A stretch of DNA of 64,000 nucleotides from Microbacterium sp. 2FI (GCF_005502885.1 NZ_SCMR01000001.1:62001-126000), one strand, 5' to 3'; counted from the first letter of the stretch, positions 8,643 through 17,595 are shown. Program-made: numbers and translations. Notes: generated by a model from the letters alone, not told the origin.

Positions 8643-9765
8643 CCCTCGCAGCGCTGTCGACCCGGTTGTCTCGGCCGAATCCGGTTCACAACTCCGGATG
8701 AACGAGCCCGGCGGTGCTCCTCGCGCGCGGAAATCCAGGGGCCGCTCAGCAACCATCCGGAGTTATGAACGGGGGTGGGCTGCCATCGCGGCCCTGTGGG
8801 CGCGGCCGGGGGTCCGGCTCGCGGTGATCGGCGCGGTCGTGCTCGCGCTCGTCGCTCTGTACCTCTTCACCGCGGTGCCCGGATCCCTCGACTACGCGCT
8901 CAAGATCCGCGGCCGCACGGTGCTGGCGATGCTCGCCGTCGCCGTGGCGATCGGCGCGTCGACGGTGGTGTTCCAGACGATCACCGACAACCGCATCCTG
9001 ACCCCCGGCATCATGGGCTTCGACGCCCTGTACATCCTCATCCAGACCACCGTCGTCTTCGTCTTCGGTTCGTTCGCGCTGGCCACGGCTGATCCGATGC
9101 TCTCGTGGATCGTCGAGCTCATCGTGATGGCGGGCTTCGCGATGCTGCTGTTCCGGTGGCTCTTCGGCGGTGCGCGGCGGGCCGGCGGCGCGGTTCGCAG
9201 CATCCACCTCATGCTGCTCGTCGGCATCGTCTTCGGCGTCTTCTTCCGTTCGCTCTCGGAATGGATGCAGCGCATGATCGACCCAGCCGAGTTCGCCGTG
9301 CTGCAGGACGCGTTCTTCGCGAGCTTCACGCGGCCCGACCCGCAGCTGCTCGTCTTCACCCTCGTGATCGTGGGCGCCGCCGTCACTGCCCTCGTCCCGC
9401 TCCTGCCGACGCTCGACGTGCTGGCGCTGGGGGAGGCGCCGGCGATCGGGCTCGGCATCCGTCATCGCCGTGTCGTGACCGCACTGTTCGGCCTCGTCGC
9501 CGTGATGGTCGCCGCCTCGACCGCGCTGGTCGGGCCGACACTCTTCTTCGGCCTCATCGTCGCGAACCTCGCCTACGCCGTCGCGGGTTCCTTCCGCCAC
9601 CGGCACACACTGCCGATGGCCATCGCGCTCGGCCTGGTCTGCCTCGTCGGCGGTCAGCTCGTCCTCGAGCGGGTCTTCGCGCTGCAGACGACGCTGTCGG
9701 TCGTGATCGAGTTCGCCGGCGGCATCCTCTTCCTCGTCCTGATCCTCCGAAGGAGCCCCCGATGA
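8632..9765 (+). CDS. Iron-siderophore ABC permease (FecCD family), second subunit, with unusual N-terminal extension
   Basis: 377 residues. The membrane part begins near residue 58 and matches CeuC/FatC-type FecCD permeases (LKIRGRTVLAMLAVAVAIGA, then ITDNRILTPGIMGFDALYI). The first ~55 residues are hydrophilic, Arg- and Ser-rich and unlike the family. The DNA for residues ~18-47 is an inverted repeat with 17-nt arms at 8684-8770, so the extension may stem from an inserted palindromic element that kept the frame open. ATG codons at 8632 and 8698 are possible starts. The stop overlaps the ATPase start (ATGA). Confidence 0.88.
   Translation: MRTDPRSAVDPVVSAESGSQLRMNEPGGAPRARKSRGRSATIRSYERGWAAIAALWARPGVRLAVIGAVVLALVALYLFTAVPGSLDYALKIRGRTVLAMLAVAVAIGASTVVFQTITDNRILTPGIMGFDALYILIQTTVVFVFGSFALATADPMLSWIVELIVMAGFAMLLFRWLFGGARRAGGAVRSIHLMLLVGIVFGVFFRSLSEWMQRMIDPAEFAVLQDAFFASFTRPDPQLLVFTLVIVGAAVTALVPLLPTLDVLALGEAPAIGLGIRHRRVVTALFGLVAVMVAASTALVGPTLFFGLIVANLAYAVAGSFRHRHTLPMAIALGLVCLVGGQLVLERVFALQTTLSVVIEFAGGILFLVLILRRSPR
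8684..8770. repeat. Inverted repeat (REP/MITE-like) inside the permease gene
   Basis: Left arm 8684-8700 (GTTCACAACTCCGGATG) and right arm 8754-8770 (CATCCGGAGTTATGAAC) are complementary at 16 of 17 positions, with a 53-nt centre. The inner 11 bp of each arm pair perfectly. It is located exactly where the encoded protein departs from its family. No transposase is nearby. It could be a palindromic insertion or a regulatory hairpin over the permease translation start. Confidence 0.7.
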
Positions 9766-10520
9766 TCGAGATCGACGCCGTGAGCCACCGCTACGGCCCG
9801 CAGACCGTGCTCGACGACGTGTCGCTGACCCTCGGCGACGTGGGCGTCACGAGCGTCATCGGCCCGAACGGCGCCGGCAAGTCGACACTGTTCTCCGTCA
9901 TCGGGCGCCTGGTCGCGCCCGTCGCGGGGCGCGTCGTGATCGACGGATCGGATGCCGCGACCGCCGCCCCGCGCGACCTCGCGCGCCTGATCGCGGTGCT
10001 CCGCCAGGACAACCATCTCACCGCGCGCCTCACCGTGGCGGACCTCGTCGAGTTCGGTCGCTTCCCGCACTCCCGGGGACGTCTCGGCCCCGACGATCGC
10101 GACGCCGTCGACCGCGCGATCGCCTACCTCGACCTAGAGCCGCTGCGCGGACGATTCCTCGACGAGCTGTCGGGCGGCCAGCGCCAGCGCGCGTTCATCG
10201 CGATGGTCCTCGCGCAGGACACCCGCTATGTGCTGCTGGACGAGCCGCTCAACAACCTCGACCTCAAGCACGCCGTCGAGATCATGCGGCTGCTTCGGCG
10301 CATGGCCGACGAGCTCGACAAGCGGGTGATCGTCGTGCTCCACGACATCAACTTCGCCTCAGCGCATTCCGACCGCATCATCGCGATGCGCGGCGGCCGG
10401 GTGGTGGCCGATGCGGCGCCCGCCGACATCATGCGACCCGAGCTTCTCGCTGACCTGTACGAACTGCCCGTCGACGTGCGGGAGATCGACGGTCGAGCGG
10501 TCGCGCTGTACTACGCCTGA
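9762..10520 (+). CDS. Iron-siderophore ABC transporter ATP-binding protein
   Basis: 252 residues. Walker A GPNGAGKST is near residue 40, the LSGGQRQRAFIAMVLAQ signature near 138, Walker B YVLLDEPLNNLD near 157 and the switch histidine in VVLHDINFA near 190: a complete FepC/CeuD-type importer ATPase. The ATG overlaps the permease stop by 4 bp (ATGA), so subunit synthesis is coupled. It is the last gene of the iron operon. Confidence 0.93.
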   Translation: MIEIDAVSHRYGPQTVLDDVSLTLGDVGVTSVIGPNGAGKSTLFSVIGRLVAPVAGRVVIDGSDAATAAPRDLARLIAVLRQDNHLTARLTVADLVEFGRFPHSRGRLGPDDRDAVDRAIAYLDLEPLRGRFLDELSGGQRQRAFIAMVLAQDTRYVLLDEPLNNLDLKHAVEIMRLLRRMADELDKRVIVVLHDINFASAHSDRIIAMRGGRVVADAAPADIMRPELLADLYELPVDVREIDGRAVALYYA

Positions 10521-10538
10521 CGCGGCGGCGGCATCGGA

Positions 10539-10724
10539 TCAGGACTCGTGGCGGATCTCGCAGTCGCTCCCCGGCGACAGGATCGCCTCGTGCCCGTCGT
10601 CGTACCGCACGACGAGCAGCGGATTCGCCTCGTCGCCCCGTACCTCGAGGACTTCGCCGGCGCGGCCCGCCGCTCCGACGACGCGTCCGTGGATGATCAC
10701 GCGGTCACCGACACTGGCTCGCAT
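10539..10724 (-). CDS. DUF1918 domain protein
   Basis: 61 residues. It starts MRASVGDRVIIHGRVVG and continues to EVLEVRG, LLVVRYDDGHEAILSPG, the whole of the small SH3-like DUF1918 domain common in actinobacteria. The start chosen follows AGGAGG by 6 nt and fits the family better than the ATG 21 bp upstream. The role is unknown. Confidence 0.85.
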   Translation of the reverse strand: MRASVGDRVIIHGRVVGAAGRAGEVLEVRGDEANPLLVVRYDDGHEAILSPGSDCEIRHES

Positions 10725-10809
10725 GCTGCACCTCCTGGCGCTCACGATACGACGGTCGCGGCGCGAGGGGTAGGGCGATGCGCGAAGCGCGCTCGTGCCT
10801 GCAGTTCCC

Positions 10810-11031
10810 CTACAGCTGCGCGCCGTCGTCCTCGCGGTTCTCGAGACCGACGTTGCGGCCTCGCCACGACTCGTACGCCATGAGCCACCCGATCGACACC
10901 GCCGCTGCGAGGATCACCCCGAGCCACACGTTGCCCCAGATCATGCCGAACACGATGCCGAGCGTGAACATGAGGGCTGTGCCGAACGCCCAGCCGGAGT
11001 GGCCGCGCGTCCAGCCTCTGCGAGTCGTCAT
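10810..11031 (-). CDS. Small two-helix membrane protein
   Basis: 73 residues with two hydrophobic segments (about residues 14-32 and 35-52), a positively charged N terminus (TTRRGWTRGH) and an acidic tail (ENREDDG). I do not recognise a family. It is a stand-alone gene on the minus strand. Confidence 0.65.
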   Translation of the reverse strand: MTTRRGWTRGHSGWAFGTALMFTLGIVFGMIWGNVWLGVILAAAVSIGWLMAYESWRGRNVGLENREDDGAQL

Positions 11032-11054
11032 GCGGCCAGCCTAGGGCGCTCCGT

Positions 11055-11477
11055 CTACGCGGCTTCGGGCGACGCGTTGAGCGCGATCATCCAGTCGATG
11101 CCGAACCGGTCGGTCAGCATGCCGAACCGGCCGCCCCACGGAGGAGTGTCGAAGGGCATGACCACCGTGCCGCCGTCGGACAGCTTGTCCCAGAAGCCCT
11201 GCAGCGACGCCTCGTCGTCGCCGCTCACCGAGACCGAGATGCCGGCCGGCGCGGAGTACGGCATCCCGCTGGGAGTATCGGCGCCCATGAGGACGAAGCC
11301 CTCGGGGCTCGTCAGTTGCGCGTGCATCACGAGGTCCTGCTCGGCGGGATCCTGCACCATGCCCTCGAAGCCGGCGAACGTGTCGATCGTGAGCTCACCG
11401 CCGAACACGCTCTGATAGAAGGTCATGGCGTCGCGCGCTTGGGTGCGGAACGAGAGATACGGGTTGAGGCTGGGCAT
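11055..11477 (-). CDS. VOC-family PhnB-like protein
   Basis: 140 residues. MPSLNPYLSFRTQARDAMTF, FYQSVFGGEL and the C-terminal WGGRFGMLTDRFGIDWMI are the signature of PhnB/3-demethylubiquinone-methyltransferase-like glyoxalase-fold proteins. An AGGAG site precedes the ATG at 11477. These proteins are usually metal-binding dimers of unknown substrate; despite the name, no phosphonate genes are nearby. Confidence 0.88.
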   Translation of the reverse strand: MPSLNPYLSFRTQARDAMTFYQSVFGGELTIDTFAGFEGMVQDPAEQDLVMHAQLTSPEGFVLMGADTPSGMPYSAPAGISVSVSGDDEASLQGFWDKLSDGGTVVMPFDTPPWGGRFGMLTDRFGIDWMIALNASPEAA

Positions 11478-11595
11478 GTCGAACTCCTGATCGAGGTGAG
11501 GGATGCCGCGCCCGGCCGCGTGGCGGATCCAGTGTCGCGCCGACCTCCGACATCCCGCAAGGAGCCCGGCAGGACCGGCAGTGCCGAATGAGAGG

Positions 11596-11973
11596 TCAGT
11601 CGTCGACCGGGGCCTCGGCCGCCCACGCAATGGCGTCGTCGAGCGCCGAGACGGCGAAGATGCGCACCTCGCAGGGGAAGAGGAATGCGATGCCGTGCAC
11701 GATCTCACCGATGACGGTGTGATCGGTGACGAGGGCGATGCGTCCCCAGACGCGTGGCGGCTTGCCCTCGAGCTGCGCATCCTGCCACAGGGCTCCGAGC
11801 GTGTACCGCTCGAACTCCTCGCCCAGCACGAAGACGAGGTTGACCTTGTCGCCCGCCTCGATCGCGGCGTCGATCGCCGGGTCGAGGCTGCTCTCGTAAT
11901 CGGACGCCTCTACCGCACCGATGGCTCGGAACCCGAGGACTCCGTCGGGCAGGCCGTGCAATGACTCGATCAT
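11596..11973 (-). CDS. STAS/SEC14-like (SpoIIAA-like) protein
   Basis: 125 residues from the ATG at 11973 giving MIESLHGLPDGVLGFRAIGA. The pattern of a short beta hairpin, then KVNLVFVLGEEFERYTLGAL, then a final helix after VRIFAVSALDDAIAW matches the SpoIIAA-like domain family (DUF3478) often called STAS/SEC14. Function unknown; small lipophilic-ligand binding has been suggested for the family. Confidence 0.75.
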   Translation of the reverse strand: MIESLHGLPDGVLGFRAIGAVEASDYESSLDPAIDAAIEAGDKVNLVFVLGEEFERYTLGALWQDAQLEGKPPRVWGRIALVTDHTVIGEIVHGIAFLFPCEVRIFAVSALDDAIAWAAEAPVDD

Positions 11974-12120
11974 CGCCCCATCCTTGCGGGCGGACGGGCG
12001 GTGACGCCAGTCATCGTCGATGCACTCCACGAGAAGATGACCGGTTGAGACACACTCGGCATCCGTCCGAAAAGGTCTTCGAGTCGCGATTGCTGTCGCG
12101 AAGTGCTCGCCATTGTGCAA

Positions 12121-12138
12121 TTTCGATGGATCTCGAAA
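12121..12138. promoter_or_regulatory. Possible operator upstream of the GH43 gene
   Basis: TTTCGA and TCGAAA flank a 6-bp centre in an AT-richer stretch about 95 bp upstream of the chosen GH43 start, with another TTCGAA at 12141-12146. The symmetry is short, so this is a weak candidate regulatory site. Confidence 0.25.
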
Positions 12139-12230
12139 ACTTCGAAAAGCCTTGCGGAATGGTTTCCGTCACGGCTACCGTCTTGGCTGAGGTCGTCGAC
12201 CGTGCCGACGCCGCGAGGAGAGTGGACACC

Positions 12231-15200
12231 GTGGTCTGGAAATCCAAGAAGCTGGGCGCTGCGCTCGCGATCGGCGTCGTCGGGGCTCTGCTCACCGCGG
12301 TGCTGCCCGCGACCGCAGCCACCGAGAATCCGATCCTCGGAGACGGATCGATGTACTCGGCCGATCCGAGCCTGCTGGCCGTAGACGACAAGCTCTACAT
12401 CCACGCCGGCCGCGACGAGGCCGGCCCGACCGTCAACGACTTCATCATGAACGAGTGGCAGGCGTTCTCGACGACCGACGTCGACAGCGGCACGTGGGAG
12501 CACCACCCGGGGATCATGCGCCCCGAGGTGGTGTTCGACTGGGCGACGCCCGGCCGCGCGTATGCGGGTCAGGTCGTCGAGGGCGTCGACGGCCGGTTCT
12601 ACTGGTACGTGCCCGTGAACGAGGCCGCGAGCACGTCGCCCGACAAGTTCGGCATCGGCGTGGCGGTCTCCGACACGCCTCTCGGGCCCTGGACCGACCA
12701 CGCGGGCGGACCGATCGTCTCGCAGTCGATCCTCGGCAACGATGCGCACAACATCGACCCGACGGTGCTGGTCGAGGACGGCCGCGTGTGGATGTACTGG
12801 GGCAGCTTCGGCCGGCTCATGGCGACGGAGCTCGCCGCCGATATGAAGACGCGCGTCGGCACACCGACCACCATCACCAGCGGTGTCACCGGCTTCTTCG
12901 AGGCGGCGTGGATGTTCACCCGCGACGGCACCTACTACCTCGCCTACGCCGCGAACAACGCCGGCCCGACCAGCACCTGCACGCCGGCGAACTACCACGC
13001 CTGCATCGCGTACTCGACGGCGTCGAGCCCGCTCGGCCCGTGGACGTTCCGCGGCCGCATCCTCGCGCCGGTCTCTTCGACGACCAGCCACCCGGCGATC
13101 GCCGAGTTCCAGGGCGAGTGGTACATGGCGTACCACACCGCCGACGCCGTGGGAGGAAACCACTTCCGCCGCTCGGTCGCGATCGACCACCTCGAGTGGG
13201 ACGACTCGGTCACGCCCGCCCGCATCGTGCCCGTCGTCACGACTCCGCAGCGCGGTGAGAACCTGACTCCCCGGTCGAACGTCGCCCCGTGGGCGACCTC
13301 GTCGGCGTCGAATCAGCCCATCCCGACCCAGTACTGGATGAAGGCGCTCAATGACGAGATCATCCGCCCCAACCCGCTTCCGCCGGACATGTGGGGCAGC
13401 TGGACCGGCACGCGCCCTGCGCAGCAGTGGATCCAGTACGACTGGGACGCGCCCGTGCGCGTCGACCGCGCCCGCATCAAGTTCTGGCGCGATGCGGCAC
13501 CGGGAACCGGCAACGGCGTCTCCAACCCGTCATCCTGGGTGTTGCAGTACTGGGACGAGGGCGTCTGGAAGGACGTTCCGAACCCGAGCGGCTACCCGAC
13601 CACAACCACGACCGTGCACGAGGTCACCTTCGACGACATCACGACCTCGCGCCTTCGCGCGGTGCTGAACGCCTCGCCGAACTCCGCCACCCCGCCGCAG
13701 TATTCGGCGCTGGCCGTCGAGGAGTGGGAGGTGCACGCCGCCCAGCCCGACACCGTCGAGCCGGTCGAGGTGCAGACCGTCGTCGGCACCGCACCCGAGC
13801 TGCCCGAGACCGTGTCGCTGCGCTACGGTGACGAGCACGTCGCGGCGCCGGTGCGCTGGGACACGATCGATCCCGCCGATCTCGCGGCTGCCGGCGAGTT
13901 CACCGTCGAGGGTTTCGCCGAAGGCTATGCCGCCGGACGCGTCTCGGCGACCGTGACCGTGCTCGGGTCGAACCCGTGGCGGGCCAACCTCGCGCCGGAC
14001 GGCGAGCCCGAGGCCGAGGCCACTGCGGCGGGCACGTCGCTGGACGCGCTGAACGACGGCGCCGTCGCCTACACCGGCGGTGCCGCGTCGGCGACGTGGA
14101 CGACCGCGGCCGAGGAGCGGCCCGCGACCCGCTGGGTGGGCTACACCTGGCCGGAGCCGGTCCGCGTCGACGGGGTCACCGCGCACTTCTGGAGCGACAC
14201 CGCGGGACCCGACGCCGGCGAGGGCGTGGCGGCACCCGAGTCGTGGAAGGTGCAGGTGCTCGCGGACGGCGAATGGCAGGACGTCACCGGGGCCGACGCA
14301 TTCCCGACCGAGCGCGAGGCGCCCAACGGGGTGACGTTCGATCCGATCGTCACCACCGGGGTGCGAGCGGTGCTCACCGCCCAGACGAACGGCGACACGC
14401 GCGCAGCCGTCGGGCTGACCGAGCTCGAGGTGTTCGGCGAGACCCTCGACGCCGCCGCGCCCGAGGTCACCGTCACCACCTCAGGAGTGGAGGGCGCGAA
14501 CGGCTGGTTCATCTCGCCCGTCACCGCCCGGGCGACAGCGATCGACGACCGCGACCTTCGTGCGCGTGTGGAGATCGCGGTCGACGGCGGGGCCTGGCAG
14601 GTCACCGAGAACGTCCGCTTCGCCGAGGCGACGGTCACCGGCGACGGAGAACACACCGTCAGAGCGCGGGCGACCGACTCCACGGGCAACACCTCCGATG
14701 AGGCGTCCACCACCGTCCGCATCGACGCCACGCGTCCCTCCGTGACCGGAACGCTCGACATCGTCGCGCGCACGGTCAGTGCGACGGCCGCCGACAGCGG
14801 CTCGGGCGCAGCCGGCATCGAGTACGCGATCGACGCGCCGACCGGGTGGCAGGCCTACGGCGGTCCGATCGCCGTCGACGGGCAGCGCCACGTCGTCTAC
14901 CTGCGATCGAAGGATGCCGCGGGCAACGTCTCGGCGCTCGGCTCGGTCTCCGTGCCGCTCTCGCCGGACGCGCCGCTCGAGGGCAACATCGCTCCCATCG
15001 CGACCGCTACTGCGTCGTACACGTCGGGCTGGAACTCGGTGACCGCCGTCAACGACGGGTCGCTCACGGGCGCCTCGTGGGGCACCTGGCCCAACGTCGG
15101 CGAGCAGTGGGTGCAGCTCGAGTGGGATCGCGTGGTCACCGTCGACCGTGCGGGCGTGCTGTTCTTCCGCGACTCGACCGACACCGCGAACGCGGGGATG

Positions 15201-15725
15201 ATCCCGCCGCGGGAGTGGAAGCTGCAATACGTCGATCTCGCGACCGGGCAATGGATCGACGTCGTCGCGGACGGCGCATACGGACGCTCGTCCACGGCGA
15301 TCAACGAGGTGACCTTCGCGCCGGTGACGACGACCAAACTCCGTGCCGTCATGCAGGCCTGGGGCGCCGCGAGCGCCGGCGGGTCGAGCGGCATCCTCGA
15401 GTTCGAGGCATGGGCGGCCGACGTGCCCGAGCCGCCGGCGATCGACGTCGCGGTGGCGGTCACCGACCGCTGCGTCGCGGCGAGGGCGGTGCTCGCGGTG
15501 ACGGCGACCAACGAGGGCGAGACCCCCGTGACCGTAGCCCTGCAGACGCCGTACGGATCGAAGACCATCGTCGACCTCGCCGTCGACAAGAAGGTCGCCC
15601 AGGCGTTCTCCACGCGCGTGAAGGATATGCCCGCCGGCGAGGTCGTCGCGGTGGTCACCGCGGTGATCGACGGCGAAACGGTGACCGAGGAGTACACCGC
15701 GGAGTACTCGGCCCGCACCTGCTGA
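12231..15725 (+). CDS. Secreted multidomain GH43 glycoside hydrolase
   Basis: 1164 residues. GTG at 12231 is 10 nt after AGGAG and gives VVWKSKKLGAALAIGVVGAL, a signal peptide ending near ATAATEN. A GH43 five-bladed propeller spans ~35-340 with the expected triad: Asp45 (YSADPSLL, base), Asp176 (NIDPTVL) and Glu224 (FFEAAW, acid). Then come a discoidin-like module (~345-505), an Ig-like segment (~510-580), a second discoidin-like module (~585-740), an OmpL47/Ig-like repeat region (~745-920), a third discoidin-like module (~925-1065) and a C-terminal ~95-residue domain bracketed by Cys (TDRC to ARTC) that recurs in the protein at 55-59 kb. It likely removes arabinose or xylose from plant polysaccharide. 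No sortase motif is present. Confidence 0.88.
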   Translation: MVWKSKKLGAALAIGVVGALLTAVLPATAATENPILGDGSMYSADPSLLAVDDKLYIHAGRDEAGPTVNDFIMNEWQAFSTTDVDSGTWEHHPGIMRPEVVFDWATPGRAYAGQVVEGVDGRFYWYVPVNEAASTSPDKFGIGVAVSDTPLGPWTDHAGGPIVSQSILGNDAHNIDPTVLVEDGRVWMYWGSFGRLMATELAADMKTRVGTPTTITSGVTGFFEAAWMFTRDGTYYLAYAANNAGPTSTCTPANYHACIAYSTASSPLGPWTFRGRILAPVSSTTSHPAIAEFQGEWYMAYHTADAVGGNHFRRSVAIDHLEWDDSVTPARIVPVVTTPQRGENLTPRSNVAPWATSSASNQPIPTQYWMKALNDEIIRPNPLPPDMWGSWTGTRPAQQWIQYDWDAPVRVDRARIKFWRDAAPGTGNGVSNPSSWVLQYWDEGVWKDVPNPSGYPTTTTTVHEVTFDDITTSRLRAVLNASPNSATPPQYSALAVEEWEVHAAQPDTVEPVEVQTVVGTAPELPETVSLRYGDEHVAAPVRWDTIDPADLAAAGEFTVEGFAEGYAAGRVSATVTVLGSNPWRANLAPDGEPEAEATAAGTSLDALNDGAVAYTGGAASATWTTAAEERPATRWVGYTWPEPVRVDGVTAHFWSDTAGPDAGEGVAAPESWKVQVLADGEWQDVTGADAFPTEREAPNGVTFDPIVTTGVRAVLTAQTNGDTRAAVGLTELEVFGETLDAAAPEVTVTTSGVEGANGWFISPVTARATAIDDRDLRARVEIAVDGGAWQVTENVRFAEATVTGDGEHTVRARATDSTGNTSDEASTTVRIDATRPSVTGTLDIVARTVSATAADSGSGAAGIEYAIDAPTGWQAYGGPIAVDGQRHVVYLRSKDAAGNVSALGSVSVPLSPDAPLEGNIAPIATATASYTSGWNSVTAVNDGSLTGASWGTWPNVGEQWVQLEWDRVVTVDRAGVLFFRDSTDTANAGMIPPREWKLQYVDLATGQWIDVVADGAYGRSSTAINEVTFAPVTTTKLRAVMQAWGAASAGGSSGILEFEAWAADVPEPPAIDVAVAVTDRCVAARAVLAVTATNEGETPVTVALQTPYGSKTIVDLAVDKKVAQAFSTRVKDMPAGEVVAVVTAVIDGETVTEEYTAEYSARTC

Positions 15726-15733
15726 CCGGAGCG

Positions 15734-15764
15734 GAGCCGGCTGCGCATCGCGCGTGGCCGGCTC
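15734..15764 (+). terminator. Hairpin downstream of the GH43 gene
   Basis: GAGCCGGC and GCCGGCTC form an 8-bp stem with a 15-nt loop starting 9 bp after the GH43 stop. There is no clear T run. The converging glycosylase gene ends at 15808, so it may serve both directions. Confidence 0.45.
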
Positions 15765-15807
15765 GGCTCTGCTCCGCGTGACGTGCCGCCCCGGGGGCGC
15801 GCGTCGG

Positions 15808-16785
15808 TCAGCGTGCGCGGTGGTCTTCGGGATGCAGCCGCGGAGCGCGCCGCGGCTCGCTCACGCCGCTCGCGCCGAGCAGGCGGATGACGCGCTGGCG
15901 CTGCCCCGCCCACGGGTCGAGGAGGCGCAGCATCCCGTCGTCGTCGACGCGCTCGCCCGTCAGCGCGTAGCCGACCTCGTGGGCGAGGTGGAAGTCGCCC
16001 ACGCTCACGGCATCGGGGTCGCCGAGGGCGCGGATGCGGGTCTCGGCCGACGTCCACGGGCCGATCCCCGGCTGGCTCACGAGCACGCGGTCGACGGCCT
16101 CGCCGTCGTCGGCCGCGCGCACGGCGCGGGCGATCGCATCGCCGCGGCGAGCGGCGCGCACGATCGTCTTCGACTGCGGCGGTTCGAGTCCGGCACGGTG
16201 CCACGCCCACGAGGGGACGTGCCGCCAGCCGTCGATCGTCGGCGGGGCGAACATCGGCGCGGGCGTCGGCCCGGGCGCGCGCTCGCCGCACCACGTGACG
16301 ATGCGCCGCCACGCGGCGAAGGCCTGCATGCCGGTCACCTTCTGCTCGAAGATCGCGCTCGCCAGGGCGTCGAAGACGAGGTCGGTGCGGCTGAGACGCA
16401 GGCCCGGGTTGCGGTGGTGGGCGTCGGCGACGAGTGGATGCCGCGAGGCGTCGAAGTCGCGGGGATCATCGTCGGCACCACACAGCGCCGGCAGCTGCGC
16501 GAGCGCCCAGTCGCGCCCCGGCCCCCAGGCCGCCGCCCGCACGACGCCCGGATGCGTCTCGCGGATCGCGAGCGTCGCGACGCCGTCGGGCGTGCGGCTC
16601 GCACGCCAGATGACAGCGCCCGCGAGGGTCATCGTCGGGTCACCCGAACCGCGGCGTTGCACGAGCAGGGTACGGCGGAGGTCGAGCGGATGCCGTGGCC
16701 GGTACTCGGTCTCGAGCGGACGCCCGTGGTCGACCCTCGGGTCGCGCGTGCCCGCGCGTGTCGGCGTGGACGCGACGAAGGTCAT
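15808..16785 (-). CDS. DNA-3-methyladenine glycosylase (AlkA-like, HhH-GPD)
   Basis: 325 residues. The HhH motif is QPGIGPWTSAETRIRALG, followed by DPDAVSVGDFHLAHEVGYAL, whose aspartate in VGD is the family's catalytic residue position. LASAIFEQKVTGMQAFAAWR is the usual first helix of the HhH-GPD core. The N-terminal ~130 residues resemble the AlkA beta domain. No 4Fe-4S cysteine loop is present, so it is not a Nth/MutY type. It excises alkylated bases in repair. Confidence 0.85.
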   Translation of the reverse strand: MTFVASTPTRAGTRDPRVDHGRPLETEYRPRHPLDLRRTLLVQRRGSGDPTMTLAGAVIWRASRTPDGVATLAIRETHPGVVRAAAWGPGRDWALAQLPALCGADDDPRDFDASRHPLVADAHHRNPGLRLSRTDLVFDALASAIFEQKVTGMQAFAAWRRIVTWCGERAPGPTPAPMFAPPTIDGWRHVPSWAWHRAGLEPPQSKTIVRAARRGDAIARAVRAADDGEAVDRVLVSQPGIGPWTSAETRIRALGDPDAVSVGDFHLAHEVGYALTGERVDDDGMLRLLDPWAGQRQRVIRLLGASGVSEPRRAPRLHPEDHRAR

Positions 16786-16830
16786 GGCCTCACCCTACGC
16801 CGGGACCTCCGACATCGACGTCGACGGCGA

Positions 16831-17595
16831 TCAGAAGCGGTCGGGCGAGGGCGTTCCGTGGCCGTAGCGGATCACGACGTCGGCGTGGCGGTCGAAGCGG
16901 TAGCCGACGCCGCGCACGGTGCGCACGATGTCTTCGTACCGGCCGAGCTTGGCGCGCAGGCGCCGCACATGCACGTCGATCGTGCGCTCGCCGGGAGCCT
17001 CTTCTTCGGTGGCACCCTGCCAGAGCGAGTTCACCAGCTCGATGCGCTCGATCGTGCGGCCTTCGCGCAGCACGAGGTACTGCAGCAGCTCGAACTCCTT
17101 GAACGTGAAGGCCGCCGACTCGCCGTCGATGAGCACACGCTTGCGCGAGATGTCGACCACGACGCCGCCGGGAGCGCGGTCTTCGTCTTCGGGCTCCTCC
17201 TGCTTGGTGCGGGCGACGGCAGAAGGCTCGTGCAGGGCGAGGCGCACGACGTCGACGTCGCGACCGCCCGCGCCGACCGGCGCGAGGGCGACCGTGGCGT
17301 AGGTCTCGGCTGCAGGAGCGAGTTCGGCGATCGTGCGGCGGAGGGCCTCGACGATGACGCCGAGGTCGACGCCGGCTGCGGCTGCCTTCGCCTCGTCGAG
17401 TCCGACGTACAGCGCGAAGCCGCGGGGCGCGGTCCCCGGGGGAAGGTTGCGGGCGGCGGGCGCTGCGGGCGCCTGCGCGGCGGGCGCTGCCGGAGCGGCA
17501 TCCACGACGGGGTTCGGCTGCGTCACGGCACGGAGGTGACGGACGGGAGCGGCGGTGGCGGAAGCGGGACGGTCGAGGAGAGCGGAGTGCGACAT
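16831..17595 (-). CDS. OmpR-type winged-helix regulator without receiver domain
   Basis: 254 residues. The C terminus (~145-245) is a complete OmpR/PhoB DNA-binding domain: FTFKEFELLQYLVLREGRTI, RTIDVHVRRLRAKLG and TVRGVGYRF. The N-terminal half is not a receiver: an Ala/Pro-rich stretch (~30-55) precedes a small alpha/beta domain, GFALYVGLDEAKAAAAGVDL to VDVVRLALHE, with no phospho-acceptor pattern. AAGGA precedes the ATG. It is divergent from the GH1 gene across a 454-bp gap, and could control it or itself; this is inference. Confidence 0.8.
   Translation of the reverse strand: MSHSALLDRPASATAAPVRHLRAVTQPNPVVDAAPAAPAAQAPAAPAARNLPPGTAPRGFALYVGLDEAKAAAAGVDLGVIVEALRRTIAELAPAAETYATVALAPVGAGGRDVDVVRLALHEPSAVARTKQEEPEDEDRAPGGVVVDISRKRVLIDGESAAFTFKEFELLQYLVLREGRTIERIELVNSLWQGATEEEAPGERTIDVHVRRLRAKLGRYEDIVRTVRGVGYRFDRHADVVIRYGHGTPSPDRF

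Noticed and set aside
11500..11590. Possible small gene between the VOC and STAS-like genes
   Set aside because: No start with a ribosome-binding site gives a plausible peptide; the ~118-bp gap looks like promoter space.
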